Source of the DNA: an uncultured Paracoccaceae bacterium
GTDB taxonomy: Bacteria; Pseudomonadota; Alphaproteobacteria; Rhodobacterales; Rhodobacteraceae
DNA length: 64,000 nucleotides
Direction of reading: 5' to 3'
Assembly: GCA_947503175.1 (NCBI GenBank)
Contig: CANNCO010000003.1
Coordinates: forward strand, 441,501 to 505,500
The position numbers and the translations under genes are program-made. The notes under the pieces were generated by a model. The model worked only from the letters and a program-made list of their open reading frames with translations. It searched no databases and was not told the DNA's origin. Shown here in pieces: positions 47,503 through 56,992 of this stretch (position 1 is the stretch's first letter; each line of letters begins with the position of its first letter).

Positions 47503-49049
47503 TCGACAGGCTCCCAAATCGCGTCAATTGCAGCCTGAACAGTGTCTAACTCGGCTGAAATCCAGCGTGCGGCAACAATCTGATCAGGCCGGATCACATA
47601 GATCGCGCCCGGCGCATCGCCCAGATACCGCGCCTTCACATCCGGGTTCACCTTCGGAGTAATCACAGCGGCACCGCGCAGGCCCGATATCTCCGCCCCG
47701 ATCGCCATGACAACGATCTCGCCCCCAAGATCCGAGAGAAGCCAGCTGTCTCCCTGTGGCGCATCAGGCGCAACAGAGCCGGGTCGCGAGACTTCGGGCA
47801 ATCGGCGATCATCTGCGCCGATCAAGGGATAGGTGCATGGCCGCGACAAACGCCCTGAATTGACCCAGGATCGGGCAAAAGACGCCTTCTCCGCCAGCAC
47901 CAGAACGTTGTCACGAAACAACCGCTCAATCCCGGCATCCGGCGTCATGAACCGGGTCGTGCGGCTCGAGTTCGCGATATTCTCGTCTGCGCCGTACCGG
48001 CGCTCACGATCGTAGTCGCCCAACAGCCTGTTGGGCGCGCCGCCGATGATAGCCGACAACCGCCAGCCCAGCGCATCCACATCCTGCAACCCGCCATTCC
48101 CGCCACGCGCTCCAAAGGGCGACACCACATGCGCGCTATCCCCACAGAAGACCACCCTCCCATGCACGAACTCTTCCAGACGCGCACATTGGAAGGAATA
48201 GATGCTCACCCAGTCCAGCCGGAAGTCCGAATGCCCGACGACTTTCTCGATCCTCGGGATCACCCGGTCCGGCTGCGCCTCTTCCTTGGGATCGGCCTCC
48301 CATCCAAGCTGCAGATCGATCCGATAAACGTTGTCCGGCTGCTTGTGCAAAAGTGCCGATTGGCCTGGATGAAACTTCGGCTCGAACCAAAACCAGCGCT
48401 CCGACGGAAAATCCGCCTCCATCTCGATATCCGCGATCAGGAACCGTTCCTCGAACTGTTCACCCGCGAAATCCAGCCCCAGCATACCGCGTATGGGCGA
48501 TTTTGCTCCGTCACAGGCAATCAGCCAGCCTGCCTCCAGCGAATACTCACCATCCGGCGTGTCGATATCCAGAAACACATGGTCTGAATGCCGGTCAATC
48601 CCCGTCAACCGGTTCTTGAAGCGCAGATCGATCAGCGGGTTCTTCAACGCGGCTTCGATCAGGTACTCTTCCACGTAATACTGCTGAAGATTGACGAAGG
48701 CTGGCATCTTGTGACCATCCTCCGGCAGCAGATCGTACCGAAAGACTTCCCGCGTTCCATGATAGGTCCGGCCAACCTTCCATGTTTCGCCCTTCTCGAC
48801 CATCCGGTCCGCAACGCCAAGCCGGTCCAGAATCTCGAGCGATCGCTTTGACCAGCAGATAGCGCGGCTTCCGACAGAGACAACGTTGTTGTCATCCAAG
48901 ACGACGACCCCAACACCATGTCCCGCAAGGTCAAGCGCGAGCGCCAGCCCGATCGGCCCAGCGCCAACAATGATCACCTCGTGGCGCGGCTCGGGGGCAA
49001 TCAATCCCGGCGGCTGCACGTAAGGGTAGGGCGTATAGTCATAGGCCAT
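47493..49049 (-). CDS. FAD-dependent aromatic-type monooxygenase
   Basis: The 518-residue protein has the FAD-binding VIIVGAGPIGLALALDLA near residues 26-43. It also has the DG motif LIACDGAKSPIRGMLG and the GD motif VVFCGDSAHVVSPFGARG. This is the PheA/MhpA-type flavoprotein hydroxylase family acting on phenolic substrates. No ring-cleavage or other catabolic genes are nearby, so the substrate is unknown. The coupled DUF2783 gene follows. It is divergent from the DUF2585 gene. Confidence 0.92.
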   Translation of the reverse strand: MAYDYTPYPYVQPPGLIAPEPRHEVIIVGAGPIGLALALDLAGHGVGVVVLDDNNVVSVGSRAICWSKRSLEILDRLGVADRMVEKGETWKVGRTYHGTREVFRYDLLPEDGHKMPAFVNLQQYYVEEYLIEAALKNPLIDLRFKNRLTGIDRHSDHVFLDIDTPDGEYSLEAGWLIACDGAKSPIRGMLGLDFAGEQFEERFLIADIEMEADFPSERWFWFEPKFHPGQSALLHKQPDNVYRIDLQLGWEADPKEEAQPDRVIPRIEKVVGHSDFRLDWVSIYSFQCARLEEFVHGRVVFCGDSAHVVSPFGARGGNGGLQDVDALGWRLSAIIGGAPNRLLGDYDRERRYGADENIANSSRTTRFMTPDAGIERLFRDNVLVLAEKASFARSWVNSGRLSRPCTYPLIGADDRRLPEVSRPGSVAPDAPQGDSWLLSDLGGEIVVMAIGAEISGLRGAAVITPKVNPDVKARYLGDAPGAIYVIRPDQIVAARWISAELDTVQAAIDAIWEPVEWH

Positions 49050-49161
49050 CCGCTATACTCCGAATGCGGCCCGGCAAAGCTTTGGCATCAGCGCCACTCT
49101 CTTTGTCATCACCTCTCCAATTCCGGTGGACGCCGCATGTTTCCCGTGATTCCCTCGGCCT

Positions 49162-49719
49162 ATGCAACGCGCGCTTCTTCCCTATTGGATCACGGCTTTT
49201 ATCGTCGCCGCAACCGCTGCGTGGCTTCTGCTGATCGGACGAGAACCCATTTGCACCTGCGGCTATGTAAAACTCTGGCATGGCGAGACGATGAGTTCCG
49301 AGAACTCACAGCATATCGCAGACTGGTACACGCCCTCGCACGTCCTGCACGGCTTGATCTTCTATGCTGGTCTTTGGTTCTTCGCACGAAACCTGCCGTT
49401 CGGCTGGCGCCTCTCCATCGCGACACTGATCGAGGCAGCCTGGGAAATCATCGAGAACTCCGATGCGGTTATTGAACGCTACCGAGCCGTCACCATTTCA
49501 CTCGATTACTATGGCGACAGCGTTCTAAATGCGACATCCGATATTGTTGCAATGCTTTTCGGGTTCTGGCTGGCGCGCACAATCCCTGTTTGGGCTAGCA
49601 TCGCGCTTCTGATCGGTGCCGAAGTTCTGACTGCAATCGTGATCCGCGACGGGCTTGCGCTCAACATCCTGATGCTGCTCTGGCCATTGGACGCCGTGCG
49701 CGACTGGCAGGCAGGGTAG
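49162..49719 (+). CDS. DUF2585 (UPF0314) membrane protein
   Basis: The 185-residue membrane protein has four or five helices. It has the family pattern CTCGYVKLWHGETMSSENSQ then HIADWYTPSHVLHG and YGDSVLNATSDI. The conserved Cys, His and Glu residues near residues 30-60 could bind a metal or take part in catalysis, but no function is known. The ribosome site is weak. It is convergent with a tiny membrane-protein gene. Confidence 0.85.
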   Translation: MQRALLPYWITAFIVAATAAWLLLIGREPICTCGYVKLWHGETMSSENSQHIADWYTPSHVLHGLIFYAGLWFFARNLPFGWRLSIATLIEAAWEIIENSDAVIERYRAVTISLDYYGDSVLNATSDIVAMLFGFWLARTIPVWASIALLIGAEVLTAIVIRDGLALNILMLLWPLDAVRDWQAG

Positions 49720-49722
49720 GGG

Positions 49723-49809
49723 TCACTTGTCCCTGTTCCTCTTTTGCCGCCAGCGGAAATAGACGAACAAGACGGCGAACAGGATTACCCAGAACCAAAG
49801 ATCACCCAC
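49723..49809 (-). CDS. Candidate 28-residue single-helix membrane protein
   Basis: A GTG-started frame of 28 codons encodes a peptide with one hydrophobic helix (LWFWVILFAVLFVYF, residues 4-18) and a strongly basic tail (RWRQKRNRDK). The layout fits a small inner-membrane protein with its C-terminus inside. GGGAG lies about ten bases before the GTG. It sits between the rlmH and DUF2585 stops, downstream of rlmH on the same strand, so it could be the last gene of the rsfS-rlmH operon. It is too short for normal gene calling. Confidence 0.6.
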   Translation of the reverse strand: MGDLWFWVILFAVLFVYFRWRQKRNRDK

Positions 49810-49839
49810 GCTGAGACTCCCTGAAAATGCCGTATGTCC

Positions 49840-50310
49840 TCAAACCCTATGATAGGGCGTCCCTGCCAGAATACCCGCAGCCCGGTAAAGCTGTTCCGTC
49901 AGCATCACCCGCACCAGCATATGCGGCCACACCATCGCACCGAAAGACAGGACAAGATCCGCCGCATCCCGAAGATCCTGCGCGACGCCATCCGCGCCTC
50001 CAATGACAAAGCTGGCATTCTGCCGACCCTGGTCGCGCCAATCGGCGAGGCGCGCAGCAAAACCGGGTGAATCCAGTGCCCGCCCGCGTTCATCCAGCAC
50101 ACACAGAACCGACCCGTCCGGAATGGCCCGTTGCAACAGCACCGCTTCGGCGGCCATCCCGCCACCCTTACGATCCTCCACTTCGGTGATTGTCAGCGGA
50201 CCAAGCCCCAACGCGCGCCCGGTTCTGTCGAACCGCGCGCGGTAGTCGTCAATCAGCGCGGCTTCCGGGCCGCCGCGCAGGCGACCCACCGCACAAAGGT
50301 TCACGCGCAT
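49840..50310 (-). CDS. rlmH: 23S rRNA pseudouridine-1915 N3-methyltransferase
   Basis: RlmH methylates pseudouridine 1915 in helix 69 of 23S rRNA in assembled ribosomes. The 156-residue SPOUT-family protein has VLDERGRALDSPGFA, FVIGGADGVAQDLRDAAD and the C-terminal EQLYRAAGILAGTPYHR. The ATG at 50310 (MRVNLCAVGRLR) shares one base with the rsfS stop (TGATG). The pairing with rsfS is widely conserved. Confidence 0.96.
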   Translation of the reverse strand: MRVNLCAVGRLRGGPEAALIDDYRARFDRTGRALGLGPLTITEVEDRKGGGMAAEAVLLQRAIPDGSVLCVLDERGRALDSPGFAARLADWRDQGRQNASFVIGGADGVAQDLRDAADLVLSFGAMVWPHMLVRVMLTEQLYRAAGILAGTPYHRV

Positions 50311-50675
50311 CAGACTTCGGTGGCTGCCTGTCGCCCCGCGGGCATCCACATTTTTTCAAGCTGATAGAATTCCCGAACCTCTGGCCGGAACACATGCACC
50401 ACAACATCGCCCGTATCGATCAGCACCCAGTCGCCGGCATCCTTGCCTTCGACCTTGGACAACACGCCGAACTCCTGCTTAAGCCGGTCGACGAGCTTGT
50501 CCGAGATTGACGCAACCTGCCGCGATGACCGGCCAGAGCAGATCACCATGTGATCGGCCATCTCCGATTTACCGCTCAGGTCGATGACAACGACGTCTTC
50601 GGCCTTATCGTCATCCAGCGATGTGAGAATTCGATCAAGCAATTCGCCTGATGCTTTGGTCGGACCCGCGCTCAT
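50310..50675 (-). CDS. rsfS: Ribosomal silencing factor RsfS
   Basis: RsfS binds protein L14 of the 50S subunit and prevents subunit joining in starvation. The 121-residue protein shows LDRILTSLDDDKAEDVVVIDL, then MADHMVICSGRSSRQVASIS and DWVLIDTGDVVVHVF. The ATG at 50675 (MSAGPTKASGELL) has AAAGGA upstream and gives the usual length; the frame can be extended to a GTG at 50774. It is coupled to rlmH. nadD, a common upstream neighbour, is absent. Confidence 0.94.
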   Translation of the reverse strand: MSAGPTKASGELLDRILTSLDDDKAEDVVVIDLSGKSEMADHMVICSGRSSRQVASISDKLVDRLKQEFGVLSKVEGKDAGDWVLIDTGDVVVHVFRPEVREFYQLEKMWMPAGRQAATEV

Positions 50676-50882
50676 GGCCGGGTCCTTTGCGGTCTGATCA
50701 CGGACCGCCTCGTGAAGCTGAGACAGGACATCGTCCTCCTTCGCAACGCGCCGACAAGCCCCGGCGCTGGGCACGCCTCGAATGTAACAACGGGTATTCT
50801 AAATCTCAATGCATAGGGCGCATCTTCGCCATCCTGCGTGTCCCGCAGGGCGCATTCCCGCGACAATACACGCCCGAAACGA

Positions 50883-53800
50883 TCAGTAATCCCGTTCAAA
50901 GAACACGCCAATACTAGACTGTCCTTCACTGTCGACGCTGCCTTTCACGGTGACAGAGCGTGAAACATCGAGGTTGATCGAAACCTCGGCCTCTCCCTGA
51001 CTGTCCACCGCCAGATCGGTATAGACGTTGTCCGAAATGTACTTGCCCGCGCGAACGCCCACACCGCCGGACCCGTCTCCCGTCACATCCAGATCGTCCA
51101 GACCGAAGTTCTGCCGCAAGCGCGAAACGATGCCTTCGCCGCCCGCACCGGCCAGTGTCGCGACGGCACTCGCCAGCTGCGCCGCCTGCAAGGGCGAGAG
51201 CGTCTCGATCCCCCGACCGAACAGCAACCGCGCCAGAACCTCGTCTTCCGGCAGTTCCGGCTCTGACAGAAACAGGATCTCCGGCTGCGATGCCAGACCC
51301 TGCACCACGATCCGGATCAGCGTATCTTCAACGCTCGTCTCGGCCACGAGCCGCAGGAACGGGTCGAAATCCCCCTGCAAGGTCGCGAACCCTTCCGACA
51401 AAACCAGCCGCTTGCCTAGAATATCCAGCCGTCCACGGATCAGCTCGAACCGCCCGGAAGGCACGATGTCAGCCGTGGTCCCGCCCAACTGAATGCTGCC
51501 GCCAAGCTCCGCCTCAAGCCCTCGACCCCGCAGGAAAATCTGGTTCGGCGAATTCACAGTGACATCCAACCCAACGGGCCGTCCGCCGCCCGCTGCCGTC
51601 TCTGTTTCGATCAGCCCCGCCCTTCGTCTTGTCGCCCGTACCTCGGACGGCTCGTTCAGATGAATAAGATCGGGGATCGGGGAAATGCCGCCCAGCCCGC
51701 TTGACGGTATCTGCACCTCGGTCCCGCTCAACGCGACCGCGCCCGAAATCCGCGCGCCGCCAACAAGCCCACCCGCCACCGACAGGGTGCCATTCGTCGT
51801 GGTCCTGTAAAGCGCAGGATCGGTCAGCACCGCATTTTGCACCGCGATGCTCAGGTCCGCCGGAAAACCACCCGACAGCGTGACCGGCCCGGTGACCGAA
51901 ACCCGACCTCCGCTCGTCAGGGTGCCATCGACCGCAACCTGCGCGCGCGCGCCCGAAAGACCCACATCAATGCCCAGCCCCACAAGCGATACACCCAGAA
52001 CCGGTGCCACGAACCGCGCATCCGATGCGCTGATCTGTCCGGAAACGCTCTCAAGGGCGGGGGGCCCAGCAACACGAAGTTCGAAATTCGCCGTGCCCGC
52101 CAATGCACGCGGCTCGATGAACCTGTTCACGCCCGCAAGCGGCAGGTTTCCAACCACATTCAGATCGACCCGGTCAAAGCTCTGCGCAACGGCCCCGGAA
52201 ACTTCGGCCCGGATACCGCCCGGGCCGCCCCCCGAAACCGCAACGTCCCAGTCGCCTGTGCCCGCCTGATCAGCCCTGCCTTCGATGCTCAGAGCACCCG
52301 AGAAACCCGGCAGATACTGTTCGATGCTCGCCAGCCGCGCATCGAACTCAATCTCATTCGCCGCCGCCCCCACACTGCCGGTTGCATTGGCCGTGACCTG
52401 CGGACCCTCGAACGAAAACGTCTCGATCCTGATGACGTCATCATTCCGCTGCGCATCAAGAACGACGTCATTCGACCCTTGAAAAAGCGCATCCATGTCC
52501 GGTTGACCAATCCGGACATCCTGTATCTCCGCATTCGCTTCGACGTCAAACGCACTCAGATCAAGCGTCACCGACCCTTCAGCCTCGGCATTCAACCCAC
52601 CGGCCAATTGCCGCCTGGCAATATCCGAGAAGGGGGCAAGATCTGCTGCCGAAACGCTGATCCGCCCGGCAACTTGCGGTGATGATCCCCGCAGGTCGAC
52701 CTCAAAGTCGACCTCGCCAGTCGTCCCCGGTCCCGAAATCGCTGCGGTGACGTCGTAACGTCCGGGCCCGCCCATGACTTCGGCCATAGCTTCGACAGGC
52801 CCCGGCAGTCCGGGAAGAAGCGCACCGGGATTCTCAAGGATCAGCGCCATGTCGGCTCCAACCGAAAGATCGTCCGCCAGAACGCCCTGCCCGGTAAGCC
52901 GCCCGAAATCACCCGAGGCCGTCAGACCACTAACTCGGTACGCACCCTGCGCCCGCGAAACCGTCGCATCGGCATCCACCCGGCCCGTCAGCAAGGCATC
53001 TGCCTGGGCCTGGCCGACCGTCAGGTCATCAGTGGTTGCCCGCACCGCCAGATCGAAGAAACTCAGATCGGCAAGCAATCTGCCTTCGGCCCGTCCCGCA
53101 ACCCCGCCCGCAACCGGCTGGCCGATCCTCACCGAATAAGGCGCGATATCGCGTATTTCGGCATCGATGACGCCAGCGATATCTGACGCTTCACCGTCAA
53201 GCGTCAATTCCGTATCCAGATCCAGCCGCAACCCCGGACCCCGCGCCGCGCCCTGAACGTCCCAGACCGGCCCAACACCATCCGCCGACACGTCCAGATT
53301 GACCGGCCCCGGCACATCCGGCGCAATCAGGCCGGTATCGATCAAGGTCATTTCGGCCTCAACACGCCCTGTCTCGATCAAAAGCTGCCCGTTTGCCTCG
53401 ATTTGTGCGGCATCGCTTTCGGCAGTCAGTCGATCCACATAGCTCCCGGTTTCATCCCGCCGCCCGCTGATCTCTACCGCGAATCCACCCGACAGCAGCC
53501 GGTCCACCTCGTCGATCCCGACATTCAGCCCCGATCCGGTCGCCCTGACGGTCCCGTCCACCAGACCAGAGATCGGTTCCACCCGTCCTTCGGCATCGAC
53601 CGTGATCCGGCCCGCCAGATCGCGACCGGCAACCCCCGAAAATGCCGCCAGATCTTCTGCTTCTGCCTGCGCCGCAACTTCGATGGCAAAACCGCCATCG
53701 GTCGTCGTAACAGTCGCATTTCCGGCCAGCGCATAGGTTTCGCCATTCACCTCGATGCGCCGGAACTCGAACGGCGCATCCGATGTCCAGATGATCTCCG

Positions 53801-55109
53801 CCTCGCCGGAAACTTCGCCCCCCAGCGCCTGTTCTGCCTCGGGATCGCTCAGATCCAGTTCCGTCGCAGCGAACTCCAGATCGGCGCGCACGCGTTGCGC
53901 TCCGTTTCTCTCGATATCGCCCGTCCCGGTCAGCCGGATGTCTTCGGCAGAGAGTCCCGCCCGTGCCAGTTCCTGAACCACGATCGCACCGGTCCACTGA
54001 TCCCGGTTCGCCGCATCGAACCTCAGGCGCAGATTCGCCAGTTGCACCCGCGTCTCGCCTCCGGCAATCGGCAACAGAACCGGCGACCCGTCGGCGGCCT
54101 CGATCCGTCCGGTCAGATCGATGATCTGCGGCAAGCCATCGGCACTTGTCTCCAACTCACCCTGCAAGGCAACCTGCGCTGCGCGAAGATCGATTTCCGA
54201 CAAACGGACACCGCCTTCTGCTTTCTGCGTCCCCGAAACGACCAGCCCGATCTCCGGGCCAAAGAAGTCACGGTAAGCGGGCGCAAAAAGCGGCGCGATA
54301 TTGCCCGAAACATCGGCTCGAAAGGCACGACCCAGACCATCCCCGTTGGGTGAGATCAACAATTGCCCCGCCAGCCGCTCCTGTCCCTCTGTCGCAAGCG
54401 CAAGGGTCGCCGCGAACTCTGACAAGGGCCCTTCGCCCGTAATCTCAAGCCGAAGCGAGGGCGCACGATGGATCCGCGCCAATGTGGCGACCAGTCCCTG
54501 CGGATCTTCGTCGATCAGGCCATTCAGCATCAAAACGCGGGTGCTGTTATCGAAAGAGCCCGAAATATCGAAGCTTCCGGCAACACCATCAATGCGTTCG
54601 GCAACAAACGAACCTTCGCCAGCCCCGGCCTCAAGCTGAAGTCCACCTTCGATACGCAACTCGGCAGCGACCCCGATCAGCGCCTCACCCAGTTCCAGCC
54701 GCTCCGCCGAAATCGTCCCGATATTCACCGCGACCGGCAGTTCGGGAAGCTGGAAACCCGACGCCGCAGCCGAAGGCGCACCGCCGGACGGGACCGGCGC
54801 ACGCTCGACTACAATCTCTGCCGCAACCAGCCGTTCAACCTCGATCCTGCCCCGCAACAACGCAGACCGCGTCCAGCTCAACTCGACATCACGCAAGGTC
54901 AGCCAGACACCTTCCGTATCGGAAACCGTCATCTCATCCAGCGCCGCATCAGAGCTCAAAGCCCCGCGAAACCCCTCGATCTGAACCACACGGCCATCGC
55001 CGGAAAGCGCATCCTCCAAAGAGGTTTCGAGAAAACCGCCGCTCTCCTGCGCCGCGACCGGGACAGCGAGACCTGTCAGAACCGCAATGATTGCAAGGAG
55101 ACACCGCAT
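50883..55109 (-). CDS. tamB: Translocation and assembly module protein TamB
   Basis: TamB is a very long periplasm-spanning beta-groove protein. With TamA it helps build the outer membrane and is implicated in phospholipid transport. The 1408-residue product starts with a signal or anchor sequence (LLAIIAVLTGLAVPVAAQ). It is made of repetitive beta-rich segments with many DGxxxxxxG-type repeats, and ends in the conserved DUF490 domain (LFGRGIETLSPLQAAQLASA and the final VFFERDY). The ATG shares one base with the tamA stop. Confidence 0.95.
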   Translation of the reverse strand: MRCLLAIIAVLTGLAVPVAAQESGGFLETSLEDALSGDGRVVQIEGFRGALSSDAALDEMTVSDTEGVWLTLRDVELSWTRSALLRGRIEVERLVAAEIVVERAPVPSGGAPSAAASGFQLPELPVAVNIGTISAERLELGEALIGVAAELRIEGGLQLEAGAGEGSFVAERIDGVAGSFDISGSFDNSTRVLMLNGLIDEDPQGLVATLARIHRAPSLRLEITGEGPLSEFAATLALATEGQERLAGQLLISPNGDGLGRAFRADVSGNIAPLFAPAYRDFFGPEIGLVVSGTQKAEGGVRLSEIDLRAAQVALQGELETSADGLPQIIDLTGRIEAADGSPVLLPIAGGETRVQLANLRLRFDAANRDQWTGAIVVQELARAGLSAEDIRLTGTGDIERNGAQRVRADLEFAATELDLSDPEAEQALGGEVSGEAEIIWTSDAPFEFRRIEVNGETYALAGNATVTTTDGGFAIEVAAQAEAEDLAAFSGVAGRDLAGRITVDAEGRVEPISGLVDGTVRATGSGLNVGIDEVDRLLSGGFAVEISGRRDETGSYVDRLTAESDAAQIEANGQLLIETGRVEAEMTLIDTGLIAPDVPGPVNLDVSADGVGPVWDVQGAARGPGLRLDLDTELTLDGEASDIAGVIDAEIRDIAPYSVRIGQPVAGGVAGRAEGRLLADLSFFDLAVRATTDDLTVGQAQADALLTGRVDADATVSRAQGAYRVSGLTASGDFGRLTGQGVLADDLSVGADMALILENPGALLPGLPGPVEAMAEVMGGPGRYDVTAAISGPGTTGEVDFEVDLRGSSPQVAGRISVSAADLAPFSDIARRQLAGGLNAEAEGSVTLDLSAFDVEANAEIQDVRIGQPDMDALFQGSNDVVLDAQRNDDVIRIETFSFEGPQVTANATGSVGAAANEIEFDARLASIEQYLPGFSGALSIEGRADQAGTGDWDVAVSGGGPGGIRAEVSGAVAQSFDRVDLNVVGNLPLAGVNRFIEPRALAGTANFELRVAGPPALESVSGQISASDARFVAPVLGVSLVGLGIDVGLSGARAQVAVDGTLTSGGRVSVTGPVTLSGGFPADLSIAVQNAVLTDPALYRTTTNGTLSVAGGLVGGARISGAVALSGTEVQIPSSGLGGISPIPDLIHLNEPSEVRATRRRAGLIETETAAGGGRPVGLDVTVNSPNQIFLRGRGLEAELGGSIQLGGTTADIVPSGRFELIRGRLDILGKRLVLSEGFATLQGDFDPFLRLVAETSVEDTLIRIVVQGLASQPEILFLSEPELPEDEVLARLLFGRGIETLSPLQAAQLASAVATLAGAGGEGIVSRLRQNFGLDDLDVTGDGSGGVGVRAGKYISDNVYTDLAVDSQGEAEVSINLDVSRSVTVKGSVDSEGQSSIGVFFERDY

Positions 55110-56938
55110 CAGAAGGCCTGTCCGATCCCGATGTATATCTGAAAATCCGAGTCGCCTTTCGGTCCAGCCACCGGCACGCCCACGTCCAAACGCAACGGCC
55201 CGATACCGGTGTCGTATCGAAGTCCAAGACCAGCACCTGTATGATCTTGGCCACCCTTCCCCGGGGTGGAGCTTGCGCTCACATAGCCCCAGTCGACAAA
55301 TCCGACGACCGAAATCGCGTCGGTCACCCGGCCCCGCAATTCCGTTTGCAGCCCGAGAAGACTTCGCCCGCCCGAACGCGCGCCACCGCCCAGATCCACA
55401 CCCAGCGACTGGTACTCGTGTCCGCGTACCGTACCACCGCCGCCAGAGTAGAACCGCAGATCGTTGGGCAATCCGGTCAAAGACGCCGCGGCGATACTGC
55501 CAACCTGCAAATGCGCGGCCAGAACATACCGGTTGTCTGGTCCGAAATCCTCATAGGCGCGCGCATCAAAGGTGATGCGCGTCCCACTTTCCGACCCTGA
55601 AAGACCGATGAAGGGCGCGATCTCGAAATCGGCATAGTATCCGTCATTCGTGTTCAGCAGGCCCTCCCTCCGGTCCAGCGTCCATCCAAACGGAAAGGAC
55701 AGATGCTGATACTGCTCGGTTCCGGTGGCGTCTTCGACATCGGTCAAACGATATTCGATCGCCGCCTGAAAGGTCAGTTCGTCACGGACTTCCCGGATGA
55801 ATCCCAAACCGAGACTGACCGAACTTGACGTAAAGTCCGGCTCATCCTCTCGGGCCAGGTCGAATGTCAGGACCGCATCCGTCTTCGCATCGATCGTCGC
55901 AGGACGACCCAGTTCGACTCCCAGACTGTAGTCTATTCCACCGGTATCGCCCGCTATACCGGCAACCTCGCCTTCGATGCGCAACCGTTCCGCACCGCCG
56001 CGCAGATTACGATGCATCCAGAACGCCGACAGGGTCAGGCCCTCATCGCTCGCCAGTTCCGCACCAAATCCGAAACGCCGCGGCTTCTGGTCGACGACCT
56101 GCGCTGTGACATCGAGCGACCCGTCCGGGTTGGGCACCTCCGCCTCGGTCAGCGAAACAGAACGAAACACCCCGGTATCGCGCAACCGCCGTGCCGACCG
56201 CTCGATCTCTGCCGGAGAATAGACAGCACCCGTCGGCAAACCCGCAATCTTGATGATCCGTCTTGGCGAAACACCTGACTCGCCTTCAAGCAACAAGTTG
56301 CCGAAGGTCAGCTTCGGACCCGGCTCCAGATCAACCTCGGCACTCAGCCGGTCCGCCGCATGATCGGCAACGATCCTCTGCCCCGAAACATCCGCCTTCG
56401 CGTGCCCCTCCATCCGCCATGCCTCGATCCCCGAGTCTACGGCGTCCTGGATCAGACCCGACGGGGCAGGGGCACCTGTCCGAAATCCTTCCGGCAGTTC
56501 CGTACCCGGGGCCAGCGGTGCAATCCTTGCCTGACCGAACCGATACTGTCGCCCACTCCGAACCCGAACGATGATGCGATCTATCCGGGCCGGTGGCGAT
56601 AAGGGATCGATGCTTGCGGCTTCACGTCCATCCACCAGCACCAGAACGGTTCCGCCATAGTATCCTTCGCTGTAAAGCGCGCCGACCATGCGCGCATACT
56701 CGGCACGGGCCGCCGCCATCAGTTCTGTCGGACTGGTCACACCCTCTCGCGACGCCACCAACAGAAGCGATGCCTGTTCCAGCGCCTTGGCAACGGACTC
56801 GGATGCCCCCGGCGCCTCGATACGGAACGTCTCCAATGCAAGCCCGGGCCCGGCCGCCAGACAGCCGGACAGGGCAATAGCAGCTATCTGATTGCGTAAA
56901 CCCAAGCCCACGACCGCCCACACTCCTCGCCTGGCCAC
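55109..56938 (-). CDS. tamA: Outer-membrane assembly protein TamA (Omp85 family)
   Basis: TamA is an Omp85-family barrel with N-terminal POTRA domains, partner of TamB. The 609-residue protein has a signal peptide (IAAIALSGCLAAGPGLALE) and POTRA-like segments (GKTGAVYSP-like region, IKIAGLPTGAVYSPAEIERSARRL). The C-terminal barrel includes GGGGTVRGHEYQSLG and ends GIGQAF with the terminal aromatic residue. The start is uncertain: GTG codons at 56938 and 56911 both leave a signal peptide. Confidence 0.94.
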   Translation of the reverse strand: MARRGVWAVVGLGLRNQIAAIALSGCLAAGPGLALETFRIEAPGASESVAKALEQASLLLVASREGVTSPTELMAAARAEYARMVGALYSEGYYGGTVLVLVDGREAASIDPLSPPARIDRIIVRVRSGRQYRFGQARIAPLAPGTELPEGFRTGAPAPSGLIQDAVDSGIEAWRMEGHAKADVSGQRIVADHAADRLSAEVDLEPGPKLTFGNLLLEGESGVSPRRIIKIAGLPTGAVYSPAEIERSARRLRDTGVFRSVSLTEAEVPNPDGSLDVTAQVVDQKPRRFGFGAELASDEGLTLSAFWMHRNLRGGAERLRIEGEVAGIAGDTGGIDYSLGVELGRPATIDAKTDAVLTFDLAREDEPDFTSSSVSLGLGFIREVRDELTFQAAIEYRLTDVEDATGTEQYQHLSFPFGWTLDRREGLLNTNDGYYADFEIAPFIGLSGSESGTRITFDARAYEDFGPDNRYVLAAHLQVGSIAAASLTGLPNDLRFYSGGGGTVRGHEYQSLGVDLGGGARSGGRSLLGLQTELRGRVTDAISVVGFVDWGYVSASSTPGKGGQDHTGAGLGLRYDTGIGPLRLDVGVPVAGPKGDSDFQIYIGIGQAF

Positions 56939-56992
56939 AGCCTATGTCGTGTAATGCAGAAGGGCCACATGAAAGACATTTGCGCAGCGACC

